From Galeruca laticollis (taxonomy: Eukaryota; Arthropoda; Insecta; Coleoptera; Chrysomelidae), in contig OY998175.1 in assembly GCA_963921935.1 (NCBI GenBank), forward strand, positions 288,890,246 through 288,954,245: DNA of 64,000 nucleotides. Reading direction: 5' to 3'. The notes under the pieces were generated by a model. It did not search any database. It was not told where the DNA came from and saw only the letters and a program-made list of their open reading frames with translations. Positions within the stretch are counted from its first letter, which is position 1, and every line of letters starts with the position of its first letter. The position numbers and the translations under genes are program-made. Positions 54,660-64,000 of this stretch are shown here, one piece after another.

Positions 54660-56388
54660 GGTTAAAAGCAGCTAATAGAGAGGATTTTGTTCAGAGACGT
54701 TTGCTTTTGTAGTGTGCCAAAAGTCATGCTTTGTGTTGAAGTCGAAGGAGATTGTGAAGGTACAGGTCGTAACTCAGTACTTCCCCCTAACGTCCATTTT
54801 AAAAGGTTGATTATCTGAAAAGAAAAATACAGGAAGGCTATATTAATGGACACAGAAGTGTATGAGTAGGTTTTATTATAGACAATGTGTTGTTTTATTC
54901 ATCCCACACTTTAATTTTCTAGTATCTATTTTACCAGAAGAATTCTCTTACACATTAATAGCATATCAGAGACTGATAGTTAATACTGCCACAAAGTGAA
55001 CATTGGATAAATAAAAAAAACATTTCTCTATGATAACAAAATCATAAAAAATACTCTTTTATAACAAAACCAAGATTCTTTTAAGTGAGACACAGATAGG
55101 CTGAACATTGTAGGTGAGACTTGTGTTGTAAATTCACAGTTGGAAACACTTTATTTTTTACTAACTTATCTAGTTATGAGAAAGCCATTCATTTTGATGT
55201 ATATTGGCTTACAGAGGTGAATCTAAATGATAATTATATTCACCAAGCAGTGGAGAAGCATCACGGTCACTCGTATGTATTGCAGCGGCTTGAGAGATGA
55301 ATGTCGCTGTTGCTGTAATGGTGTGGTAACTGCAATTAAAAAAGTAATTGTAGTAATCATTCCCTTACACAAATTCCATGAAGGTATTAATTCATCCTGT
55401 CGCAAAGTATCAATTAATCCTGTCAGAAAGTATTAATTAATCGTGTGGCCAGGTGACAAAAAATAAATATCAATAACAGTTGATTGTAATGTCTAGTTAC
55501 ATTTAATATTTACCAGACTGAATAACTATGTCCCTTGCAGTTTAGCCATGGAAATATGGCAGGGGCAGCTAGCTGAAACAAACGCTTGGAATATCCTCCT
55601 TTGGAAACAATTTTTTTCTCAAAGTGAAGTTCACACAACCCATGAATTCTTTTGTTAAGCATCTGTAGTCTTTCCAAACAAATCTCTGCGGTTACAAGCT
55701 TCCAACCATAACTGTACCCTAAGAAGTAAATAAAGGTAGGTATATGAAATTAACTTTCTCGACCCTTACTTTGTGGAATCTGCTCATATTAGAAACTCAC
55801 GGTTTCTAGTTAATTCCACAATATAATAAAAGTTATTGAAAATTCTAAAAAATTGACAATTGTTTCGATGAATCAATATCATCGATGATATTGATTTATA
55901 GAAACAATTGTCAATTTTTTAGAATTTTCAATAACTTTTATTATATTGTGGAATTAACTAGAAACCGTGAGTTTCATTTAAAACACTAATAGAGGTAGGT
56001 ATATTATTATATTATCACATGTCTATAAAATAAATCAAGTATTAATTTATATTGAATATTATGTATTTTCATTCACAATGTTTTTTGCAGAACAGGGCTC
56101 GTCAGCAGAAAGCTTATTGTAGTACATAATATTATCATTACATGTTATTAAAGGTAGAGGGACAGATCAACGTTAACAAACAAAAACATAGATTTACACA
56201 ACTTACAATGCATAGGAACTTGTAAAATAAAATGTAAAATATTGGAAAATGAATATATACCTATAATACATTGCATATAGAAACAATTTCTCTTACCTCA
56301 CAGGGTCTTTGGGAAAACCAAACATAGTTATCTTTTCTCCTGTTATTGAGTGACATCCACGGACTTCACAGCTTATTCTTCCCATCAT
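54660..56388 (-). pseudogene. THAP-domain gene with introns, frameshifted
   Basis: Minus strand. Exon 1 (56388-56297): MMGRISCEVRGCHSITGEKI and TMFGFPKDPV, with the first Cys pair and FGFPKDP of a THAP C2CH zinc finger, ending at a GTAAGA donor. Exon 2 (55718 to about 55515), after a TTACTTCTTAG acceptor, continues in frame with VQLWLEACNRRDLFGKTT, then shifts frame once before HGLCELHFEKKI (last C and H) and LFQLAAPAIFPWLNC (AVP.IF box). Possible later exons are 55334-55216 and 54817-54660. THAP domains bind DNA and occur in transposases (P element, Kolobok) and in host regulators. The single frameshift in exon 2 argues for decay. Placement inside the Harbinger-like element is odd. Confidence 0.6.
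55792..55975. repeat. 184-bp near-perfect palindrome
   Basis: Arms 55792-55866 and 55901-55975 are exact reverse complements over 75 bp. The central 34 bases contain a further 26-bp palindrome (55871-55896), leaving only a 4-base mismatch step on each side. The symmetry point is 55883/55884. The whole stretch would fold into a long hairpin. It lies in intron 1 of the THAP gene. No target duplication is evident at its edges. Confidence 0.95.
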
Positions 56389-56569
56389 AAATACAATAAT
56401 TTCTCATTAAGAGTGCCACTAGTTACTTTTACTAAACGGTATTGTTCAAAATCAAAGTAAATAAACAAATAAAAAGCATATTTTTGTTTAACAACAAAGA
56501 ATGACATTGACGTAAAACACATATAAAACAATGGCGTCTATCACACATGCGCATTCAGAAAATGAATTT

Positions 56570-56720
56570 TCAAAAAGCCGAAGTTTCGCTTCTTGTTGTT
56601 GGTGTATTCTTTGCTGTAAACGACCTTCAGCGACCGGCCCCGGCCGACCACAAGCGACCGATCCCCCCTGCATGAGATTAGTCGCTTGTAATCGCCTGAT
56701 GCATGGAAGACACCATAAAA
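56570..56720 (-). repeat. Internal copy of Harbinger-like subterminal sequence
   Basis: The reverse complement reads ATTACAAGCGACTAATCTC, later GCAAAGAATACACCAACAAC and AAGAAGCGAAAC, matching 52750-52860 (tacaagcgactgatc, caaagaatacaacaacaac, aaggagcgaaag). It lacks the outermost GGCTAGTCG block. It could be the right end of a shorter nested element spanning 52709-56720, or an internal repeat. It is GC-richer than its neighbours. Confidence 0.6.
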
Positions 56721-56775
56721 TTATTCATTGCGTTTGGGTTCGTGTGTTCTGTGCAGGTATTGTTTAATTCTCGAT

Positions 56776-58642
56776 AAGGACATTGATAACGAAAAATTGA
56801 TTAGTGCCGTTCGTGAAAAGTCTCCGTTGTGGAACATGAAAGACAAGAAGTATCATTCTCGTGATGTACAGAGGAAGCGGTAGTGACACTCCTATTTTCG
56901 CCTAGGGAAGCAAATCTGGCTTTTGTAGTGCCGGTTTCAGATTGTTGAGGTATTGACATAGGTTGTGGTTCGCCTTCTTTGTCAATTATAATATTGTGCA
57001 ACAAACATATTCATTTAACGATATCATCGACAAAGTTCAACCTCAATTCCTTTTTGAAGCACTCTCCACTTGGCGAAAATAATACCAAACGCGCATTCAA
57101 TAACTTGCCGTGCTTGTGAAAGTCGTTCATTGAAAATTGTCTGTGAAGGTCCAAGTTGTAATGCGGGAAAAGGTCGCATCAAGTAAGTTTTCAATGGATA
57201 GGCTTCATCCCCCAAAAGAACGCGCGGAACTTTAATATTCGATCCAGGCAGTGTGGTAAGCCGTTTATTACCCAACTCATTTTTTTCAAGCCTTCTATAA
57301 AAGCGAGAATTAGAAAACACACCACCGTCACTTTCCTTGCCGTACCCTCCTGTATCAATGGTAATAAACTTGTAATCGGGTCCCGCAACACCTTGTAGCA
57401 CAGTTTGAAAAGAAATGCTTGTATTTTCTGAACATGCTGCCTGAATGGTCTGGATTCCGTATGCGTATATGTTTTCCATCAATGCTCCCAGCACAACTAG
57501 GAAATTTCCATTTACGCCAAAAACCTTCTTTTATTGACTCCGGCTGTTCACCTGTAAGAGGGAATGGCATATGTAGAGTACTCAAGTGGTCCCAAATAGC
57601 AATGCATGTTTCTTTAACTATTCTTCCAACGGTTACATCCGACATTCTAAACGAATACCCCAATGTTTTGAATGAAGCACCTGTGGCCAAGTACCTGTAA
57701 CAACAGAAATAATTATGAACATACAGATTACATGATTTATTCTAAAAAAAATATTTTTGTTATTTGCAATATTAACCAAAACTGTGGTTTTGTGTTTTAG
57801 TGAACGAAGTAAAGAAAAAGTGGCAAGGACTGCGCGATGTATTTAGAAGACAATATAAAAAAGTCTATAGATCAGGAGATGAGGCGCTGGAGGAACGTTA
57901 CTCTTCGTGGACGTTCTTCGACCAGATGCTGTTCCTCTCCGACATAATTGAGCCAAGACAGCTGAGGGGAAATGTTGCCTCTCCAGAAAGAACACCTTCT
58001 CAAAATGTTGACGGAGACGCTGTTTCCGATGAAGATGATTTGTCTCATTTGGAATCACCACATACAGTTGTCACTGACCAAGGAGAAGATAATATGTCAT
58101 CGAGCGAAACCAGAAAGATGGAACCCCCAGTACCTGCAAGCAACCATCAGATGCGTAGAAAACAGCATGATACACAACCAGGTAATGCTGACGTTCGTCC
58201 TGTTGGTTCTCTGATAACACCTACGACTAGCAATCCTGAACGTGAAAAAAATAAACCAGCAGACATCACGGTTGAAGATAAATTTATAGAAATCGAGAGG
58301 GCTAAGTTACAGTTATTTAACGATCATGCTATTAACAAAGAAGAAGACAGCGACTACCAGTTTTTGGTTAGTCTTCTTCCATACCTAAAAAAAGTTCCAG
58401 AACACCGCAAATTGAATGTAAGAAATAAACTTCAGCAAGTTCTTATTGATGAAGGAAAGCAATGCAACAGATCCTCGCATACCCCATCTCTCTACACAAC
58501 AACACCGATACTCTCGCCTTGGACCAGCGAAACAAATGGACACTCATGGGCAATTCAAACGTCTACCTCGCCTCCAGGCGAGATTAATACTGGTTTGCGA
58601 CAATATTTCGGGAACTTTTCAGATACCAACTGTGTTATGTAG
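56776..58642 (+). CDS. MADF-BESS protein of a PIF/Harbinger element (at least two exons)
   Basis: First exon part (about 56776-56877): DIDNEKLISAVREKSPLWNM and KDKKYHSRDVQRK, the first half of a MADF DNA-binding domain. The second exon starts after TGTGTTTTAG at 57801: NEVKKKWQGLRDVFRRQYKK (end of MADF), then a Ser/Glu-rich linker. Next comes DYQFLVSLLPYLKKVPEHRK with LNVRNKLQQVL, a BESS protein-interaction motif, and a C-terminal tail ending at 58642. About 15 MADF residues are missing between the two parts, so a small exon may be overlooked or deleted. In Harbinger elements the second protein, MADF- or Myb-like, helps the nuclease reach DNA and the nucleus. It lies antisense to and interleaved with HARBI1. 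Confidence 0.78.
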
Positions 58643-59105
58643 GCTAATACCAATCAGGCGCAATAAGAATTACAAAAAGTTTGAATATTGTCTGTACTAT
58701 TGAGTACTTTTTTTATTTCCTTTTCATGATAGATGGTTGTTACTTTTTTTGTTCAATTTAAATTAATAAAGATTTATGACAATTGAATAACTTTACTTAC
58801 CTTATAGTCACACTTAAACGGTCCACGGGTCTTATTGTCTCCCTGAAATTTGAATCTTTGGCGATCGATGACTCTATAGCACTCAAAATGTACTGAAATG
58901 TGTCTGGACTCATCCGGTAATAATCAAAGAATTTGTGCGGATTATTTAGTAAATCGTCATGCAGGTGATGGAATTCTCCCAGTGAATTTCTTCTACTAAG
59001 TATTTCATTTATCCAACACGAACGTCTCTTCTTATTACGACGAGCTCTCAAACGCCTTATTATGTAAGGTGCTCCAAAGAGTACATGTTTTGCAAATCCA
59101 TTTCA
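56801..59105 (-). pseudogene. HARBI1-like: PIF/Harbinger transposase (HARBI1-type nuclease), frameshifted
   Basis: Exon 1 (about 59105-58801) codes RRNKKRRSCWINEILSRRNS and FDYYRMSPDTFQYILSAIES and ends at a GTAAGT donor. Exon 2 starts at 57694 after TTGTTACAG: LATGASFKTLGYSFRMSDVT, CAGSIDGKHIRIRNP (first Asp), then after a frameshift near 57400 DYKFITIDTGGYGKESDGGV (second Asp), LLGDEAYPLKTYLMRPFP and LSQARQVIECAFGIIFAKWR (catalytic Glu). A stop replaces one residue in VDDIVK-x-ICLLHNIII near 57020. DDE residues are all present; the frameshift and stop make it inactive. The 1.1-kb intron contains the main MADF exon on the other strand. Confidence 0.88.
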
Positions 59106-59149
59106 CACGATTCTACAAAACACACTTTCTTTTTATGATGACAGTTGCG

Positions 59150-59214
59150 AACTAAGTAGTATAGAGTCGCCTGCAGTGAATGATACCAGTCGCTTAGTCT
59201 CATGATCGCACATA
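59150..59214 (-). repeat. Inner part of Harbinger right terminal repeat
   Basis: The reverse complement reads TGCGATCATGAGACTAAGCGACTG and aligns with the inner part of the left repeat (caagcgactgatcat). It is cut from its outer part at 62210 by the pogo element inserted at TA (59213-59214). Confidence 0.6.
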
Positions 59215-62209
59215 GGGGAAACTGTTGTATAGTCCGACAGGTTCCATAGTGGGACAATTCAAATTGCCCGCCAACGGTATCGCTTAAAACACCGAAAAAA
59301 GTTGTGTCAACTGCATCATATATGCGCAGTGGATATACCCTTGCCACTCGCCGCTAGAGTCTTCAGTATGGCGTCAATCTCGTTAATGTGAGCATCAGAG
59401 TGTCAAAGTTTTTTTATACGACTACGTGTTGGGCACAGTTTAGGCCAGAAAAATTCATTTGTTTGTTCCGTATTTGAGAATAATTGTGCCCGAAGGTGTC
59501 TTGAAGGTGAGTTGAGGTTATTTTTAATGTTATTTGTTTGTTTTTTTTTTAATTCCGAAAATGTTAAAAAGTGTATACGGGTGTATAGTGGGACAGAATT
59601 GCATATTGTTGTTGCAGGACAAAATTTTTTTTGCTCTCTAATAGAATATTTTTGTTTCTTTCAAGTTTAACTCTCTAATTACCTTTTTTTCCAGAAATGG
59701 ACATGAAAAGGGGCCGCAAAAATAAAAAATCGTTTCTTGAGAGTAGGAGAATACACCTTGAGAATGCTGAAAAAATGCGAAAGGCAGTAGAGGCTGTTCT
59801 TAGAAATGAGATCAATATTAGGAATGCTGCACTTCAATTTGTAGTTAGCAAATCAGCGTTGCATAGACACTTGAAAAAACATAACATCAATGAAGCAAAC
59901 ACGCAGGAAGTAAATTTTCAGAGGCAACATGGCTTTAAGCAAATTTTCAGTGACGATGAAGAACAACTGCTTAGCGAATATTTAGTTACTCCATCCCAAA
60001 TGTGCTACGGATTAACAAGCAAAGAAGCTAGAGAGTTGGCTTATAGATATGCCGACGCAAATAAGGAAAAAAATTCCAAGAAAATGGTCAGAAAATAAAA
60101 TCGCTGGGGAAGAATGATTCAAGCTTTTCCGAATCCGACATAAGATAAGCCTGAAAACGCCCGATGCCACAAGTCTGAGTTGCGCAACTAGCTTCAACCG
60201 CCACAATGTAGAACTTTTTTTCAAAAACTTGCGTACAGTTCTGGACAAATACAGTTTCAACCCCAACCAAATTTTTAACTGTGACGAAACTAGTGTAGCT
60301 ACTGTACATAAGCCTCCAAAAATAGCTGCACTATGTGCTCAAAAACAGGTTGGTAAAATTACTAGTGTTGAAAGAGGTATACTAGTAACAATGTAATCCA
60401 CTATATGCGCCAATGGGACATTTGTACCACCCTTCTTCGTATTTCCACGCATACATTTCATGCCACACATGCTGCTTGGTGCTCCCCCTGGATCAAAAGG
60501 AACAGCGAATGCTAGTGGATGGATGTGTGGTAGTAATTTTATAGAATACTTACAGCATGTTTCAGACACCATACATTGTAGCAATGACAATAAAATTTTA
60601 CTTATTCTTGATAACCACGAGAGGCATACAGATGTCAGGGTACTTGAATATTGCAAAAACATGGCATAGTTCTTCTTACATTACCACCTCACTGTAGCCA
60701 TCGCTTGCAACCTTTGGACGTCAGTTGTTTTGGCCCTTTCAAAGTCTACTAAAACAGATCAATGGATGACTGGATGCTACAAAGCCCCGGCATTCCTGTG
60801 ACAATCTATAACATCGCCGATATACTTGGAAAACCGTTTCCACTAGCTTCCACACCTAAAAACATTATCAAAGGATTTGAAAAAACTGGCATTTGTCCTT
60901 TAAATGTTGCAATATTTCAAGATTGCGACTTTTTAGGCTCCTACGTGTCAGGCCGAATTGGAACCGAGAAACCAGTTCAATTGGCCGATACAACTGCAGA
61001 TAACTCTGTTGAAAATCCAATTCCAAGTTGCTCTGGAATGTCCAGCACTGGAATAAAATGTCTCAAAGAGAATATTGTTACCCCGGAAGCTGTAAGACCA
61101 TTTGCAAAGGATGCACCTCAAAAAACAAATACTAGTGCCAGGAAAAAAACTACTACTGTATTGACTGATACTCCCATAATTGAAGAGAGGAAAGAAATAT
61201 TGAGGATGAAGTTGGAAAAAACATCTCAAAAGCGACAGAGAATTGAGAAGGCCAAGGAAGTTAAGAGAAATTTATTCGCGTCGAAAAATGACAGCTCAAG
61301 CTAGAGTGACTTTTCAGTGACTGAAATATGTGATGATGATTCAGATGCGGATATCTCCGATGAATTTATGAAGGATCAAAATAAGAGACTTGATATATCA
61401 GATTTCATACTTGTTCAGTATCCCATGAAAAAAAGCACCAAACACTTCGTTGGTCAAATAGAAAAAATATAGAAATATAAATACACAGTTAATTTCATGA
61501 AAAAAAATCCAAATAATAGGTTCAGCTTTCCTGAAAACAGAGATGAAGATGTTGTCTCGGAAGAAAATATCATTAAAAAACTTCCAATGCCTTTTGCTTC
61601 TGGTGGAACTGAAAGAGCACCTAAGCAGTGGCTTTTTGATTTCGATTTCGAGGACTTTCATATGCAATAATGCTTCTCGCCACTGTTAATTTCTTTCTTG
61701 TTTTGAATTTATAGCCTAGTTAATACTTTCCCATTTGTACTACCTCTCCGAATATATTTATTTTTGATAGGTAAAATGAAAACTATAAGTTCAAGTTATG
61801 TTTTCTAGCTCAAGTTATGTTTTCTAGTTAAAGTTATGTTGAGAGATATGTTTTCCTATCATTACGATTGGACGACCTACTCAGTTTATTTAGAATGTTT
61901 ATTATTTTGTCAATAAACGACCAAAATTTGTTTTTGTATTTATTCATTTGGCTTCAAAAACCATTGTCCCACTATACACATGCATCTTTCCCAGTATGCA
62001 ACATGGGGTGGTTGCATAGTGGGAAAGTGGTGTATAGTGGGACCTTCAATTTTTTCTTACTTAAGATGTGAAAATTGTTGAAATTTTTGCAGGTGTTGAT
62101 GAACAAACTAATTTTGAATATATTAGAATGTTCACAATAGTTAAAAATTATTCAACAAATTTTCTATTTCAATTACAAGAATATTGTCCCAGTATACAAC
62201 AGTCTCCCC
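59215..62209 (+). mobile_element. Pogo/Tigger-type DNA transposon (element 3), 3.0 kb
   Basis: The left end reads GGGGAAACTGTTGTATAGTC and the right end, reverse complemented, GGGGAGACTGTTGTATACTG; they match at 18 of 20 positions. TA borders the left end. The motif tatagtgggac and its complement recur near both ends (59228, 59248, 59584, 61968, 62033, 62187), likely transposase-binding sites. It holds one transposase gene on the plus strand. It is inserted in the right terminus of the Harbinger-like element. Confidence 0.88.
59697..61669 (+). pseudogene. Pogo element 3 transposase
   Basis: Two codons after the ATG of the 59697 frame comes KRGRKNKKSFLESRRIHLEN, then VEAVLRNEINIRNAALQFVV (HTH) and QIFSDDEEQLLSEYL with TSKEARELAYRYA. 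A one-base shift near 60095 leads to GEEWFKLFRIRHK, IFNCDETSVATVHKPPK (first Asp), LVTM with a stop, FVPPFFVFPRIHFMPHMLLG and KILLILDNHERH (second Asp). Another shift gives CSHRLQPLDVSCFGPFK (third Asp). The frame 60762-61304 carries DILGKPFPLASTPKNIIKGF and a Ser/Thr/Lys-rich tail. After a stop, a conserved C-terminal domain (FILVQYPMKKSTKHFVGQIE, LPMPFASGGTERAPKQW, DFEDFHMQ) ends at 61669. Few lesions, so a fairly young copy. Confidence 0.88.
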
Positions 62210-62271
62210 AACACGGGCATATACGCGCTACCTTCGAGTCGCACGACTACGCTTCCAATGGACGACCAGCC
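62210..62271 (-). repeat. Outer part of Harbinger right terminal repeat
   Basis: The reverse complement begins GGCTGGTCGTCCATTGGAAG and includes CGACTCGAAGGTAGCGCGTA; it matches the left repeat at 52709 for about 60 bp with few changes. It immediately follows the right end of pogo element 3. Confidence 0.78.
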
Positions 62272-62399
62272 TTAGGTATGTTGCGAATTTGGTAACTGAT
62301 CTTTTCTTGTTGCAGAGTGTCTTAAGCATTTTAAATTTCGTTACTGAGGAGCTGTAGATTCATGAGGGGTAGATGTAACTGACCTAACCTTTTGCATTT

Positions 62400-62760
62400 G
62401 TTATCCGACACGAACTCTATGGGGAAAGATCAGATGACCGAGCAGGCCACGGAATACAAAAGATTTCAACGTATCAAACAAACCTTATAGCGCCCTCAAA
62501 TCATGTTCAAAAATGGAGTTTTCTAACTCCTGTAGATAGGGCAATGTAAAAGGCTCCAAGACGTCATGAATGTAACTTTGTGCGTTTATATTGTTCTCCA
62601 GAAATACAAAAGGAGGCCTACTTCCAAACGTTCCGACACCCCAAACCATAACTCTTTGAGTGAGCGAAACGTCAGGTTCCAAAACTCTTCCAAATTTACT
62701 ATGTTGCTGAAAATTATTGCTTCTACGTACACAAAGCATCATGAACAAATATTTTTATAG
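62400..62760 (-). pseudogene. Tc1/mariner transposase fragment
   Basis: The minus-strand frame (62748-62485) reads QRVMVWGVGTFGSRPPFVFL, NINAQSYIHDVLEPFTLPYL and EHDLRAL. The family pattern is vMvWG......plvf....lna..Yi..vL....lp, then a D before A/H. Beyond it, another frame gives PWPARSSDLSP, the WPa.SPDLNPIE motif that precedes the third acidic residue. The fragment is about 120 residues with at least one frameshift. Confidence 0.8.
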
Positions 62761-62769
62761 TAACAAAAT

Positions 62770-63395
62770 TACCATTAAATCGAAAGTATCGTTTACAACT
62801 ATAGCAAACTAATGAAATGCCAAACAAACAGTCGTATTCGTTCTGTTAGATACCAAAAGCTACTAGATCCTTTTTTAAATTATGTTTCAATGAATTGATG
62901 TTATGGACCCAGTTTACCATCATTTATTAAAACATATCGATGTTTCCTAGGTGTTGCATTTTCATGTAGTATATATTCTTGCTGATAGAATTTGTAATAA
63001 AATATCTATTTTTTAAGAAGTTTCTGTCAAGCCCCTGAATTTTTCTGATCTTTATCATCTTCTTACATAGCGGTAACTTATTTATCACAAAAATGTTAAT
63101 CGTGTCTATTCATTCATTCTTTCAGCCACTAGGTCATGACAAATTGAATAAAAAATTTAAAAAATTAAACTTACGTCAGAAAATGTTACAATAGGTGTCT
63201 GAAAAATATAAAACTGTGTAATTATTCTGGATAACTAGATGAAATTGTTAACATATCTGTAATGAACTAAAATAAAATAAGTTGAAATTTACCCTGTATT
63301 AAGGGTGTACAATTATATTTTACATGTTATGAATGTTGAATTGAAAATTATCAATATGTTCAATCGAGAAGAAATTGAGTTCTTGAATATTGGTC
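62770..63395. other. AT-rich stretch with no recognisable gene
   Basis: It lies between the Tc1/mariner fragment and the Penelope fragment. No domain or repeat was recognised. Confidence 0.5.
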
Positions 63396-63399
63396 TAAA

Positions 63400-64000
63400 T
63401 TGTTCACTTTGAACAATTTAAATTCAAAAACTATAGAAGAGCTCGCCATCTATATAGATGCGTTACTTGATAGTACAAGTCCAGATAATAATATTAAAAA
63501 TATTTTAAAGAGTAGGTGTTATTTATCTTTTCAAAAGAACTTCAGTAAATTCCATAATGATAATGCTAAATTGAGGTCAAAATTATTTAAACAACAAAAA
63601 GTAGTGAAATATGTTGCTGGTAAGGTGAAGGCCAATAATTTCATGACTATCAAAGCTGATAAAAGGAATTGTTTGACCATAATGTACCGAGATGATTGCA
63701 TACATAAAACTGAGGAATTTTTACAAAATCATAACTTCGTAATCATGAATAATGATCTCACTGAAAAACTAACAAAGGCTTTAAAGGACATATTGATCGA
63801 GCACAAGGCAATTTTCGTCACTAATTGCATGAATACGAGACATCTTACCCCTACTAGCACTCACATACCTAGGCTCTATGCTTAACAACCATTATTATTC
63901 TCTATGACGTAACTCCAAAATCCTACATAACATTCCCACGAACAACTTTAAAAAGAACACTGTGTTAACACCCAAATACATCCTAATTGTAAATTTCAGC
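63400..64000 (+). pseudogene. Penelope-like element, N-terminal and early RT region (runs to window edge)
   Basis: The frame of about 161 codons reads FTLNNLNSKTIEELAIYIDA and LRSKLFKQQKVVKYVAGKVK. It continues with NNFMTIKADKRNCLTIMYRD and EFLQNHNFVIMNNDLTEKLT, the motif l.itkADKgn..VI....DY......L.... that opens Penelope-type RTs. It stops at 63885 near THIPRLYA, where the family has the LYGLPKIHK motif, and continues in decayed form to the edge. There is no ATG at the frame start (TTG), so the true start is upstream or lost. Confidence 0.75.

Noticed and set aside
56531..56767. Plus-strand 78-codon frame with many Cys
   Set aside because: It overlies the Harbinger-like subterminal repeat and has no recognisable spacing of Cys and His. 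Probably chance.
52706..62274. 3-bp TAA/TTA target duplication of the Harbinger-like element
   Set aside because: Left flank is TAA and right flank is TTA when read on the same strand. They would match only as an inverted pair, so a duplication cannot be claimed.

Overview
This window is AT-rich animal DNA, most likely from an insect. It has introns with GT/AG borders, long (TTA)n microsatellites, and transposon families typical of arthropod genomes: LOA/I-like, RTE, CR1/Jockey-like and Dong/R4 LINEs, BEL/Pao and Ty3/gypsy LTR elements, Penelope, pogo/Tigger, PIF/Harbinger, piggyBac, hAT and Tc1/mariner. I found no operons, no rRNA or tRNA gene, and no gene I can assign with confidence to host housekeeping. 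Nearly everything identifiable is mobile DNA in different states of decay. The exact species cannot be read from the sequence.

Layout. 1-3.6 kb: minus-strand LOA/I-like LINE (endonuclease, RT, RNase H), broken by frameshifts. 3.7-7.6 kb: BEL/Pao element whose gag is split by a solo LTR with a 5-bp target duplication. 8.6-11.7 kb: minus-strand gypsy element with a SAP-domain gag, internally deleted so that gag runs into integrase. 11.7-19.2 kb: LINE scraps, a ~170-bp satellite family in both orientations, a conserved transposase-like ORF, a pogo N-terminus and an isolated LTR. 19.3-27.5 kb: Penelope fragment, two RTE LINE fragments (one split by a second solo LTR), and a ~100-bp tandem repeat. 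27.5-31.8 kb: gypsy remnants on both strands, a decayed TARG1/OARD1-like macrodomain ORF, and a piggyBac scrap.

31.9-44.7 kb is the most striking region. One pogo-type transposon carries recognisable terminal inverted repeats (31926 and 44679). Its transposase gene is split by about 10.4 kb of retroelements, each bordered by (TTA)n. They comprise four 5'-truncated Dong-like LINEs and one full-length Dong-like LINE with an open frame of about 1,180 codons, all on the minus strand, then two plus-strand APE-type LINEs, one with an intact 960-codon ORF2. The locus looks like a microsatellite landing pad hit repeatedly by TAA-targeting LINEs.

44.7-52.3 kb: RTE and CR1-like scraps, a 0.3-kb tandem repeat, a hAT-like nonautonomous element, and a Penelope element with RT, an Asn-rich linker, a GIY-YIG domain and a hammerhead-like motif. 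52.7-62.3 kb: an apparent PIF/Harbinger element with long inverted termini. It holds a broken HARBI1 nuclease and a MADF-BESS gene on opposite strands, each with coding exons inside the other's intron. It also holds a decayed THAP-domain gene, a 184-bp near-perfect palindrome and a satellite array. Its right terminus is interrupted by a 3.0-kb pogo element. 62.3-64 kb: Tc1/mariner and Penelope fragments.

The genes do not form one pathway; the order of events is readable from the nesting.
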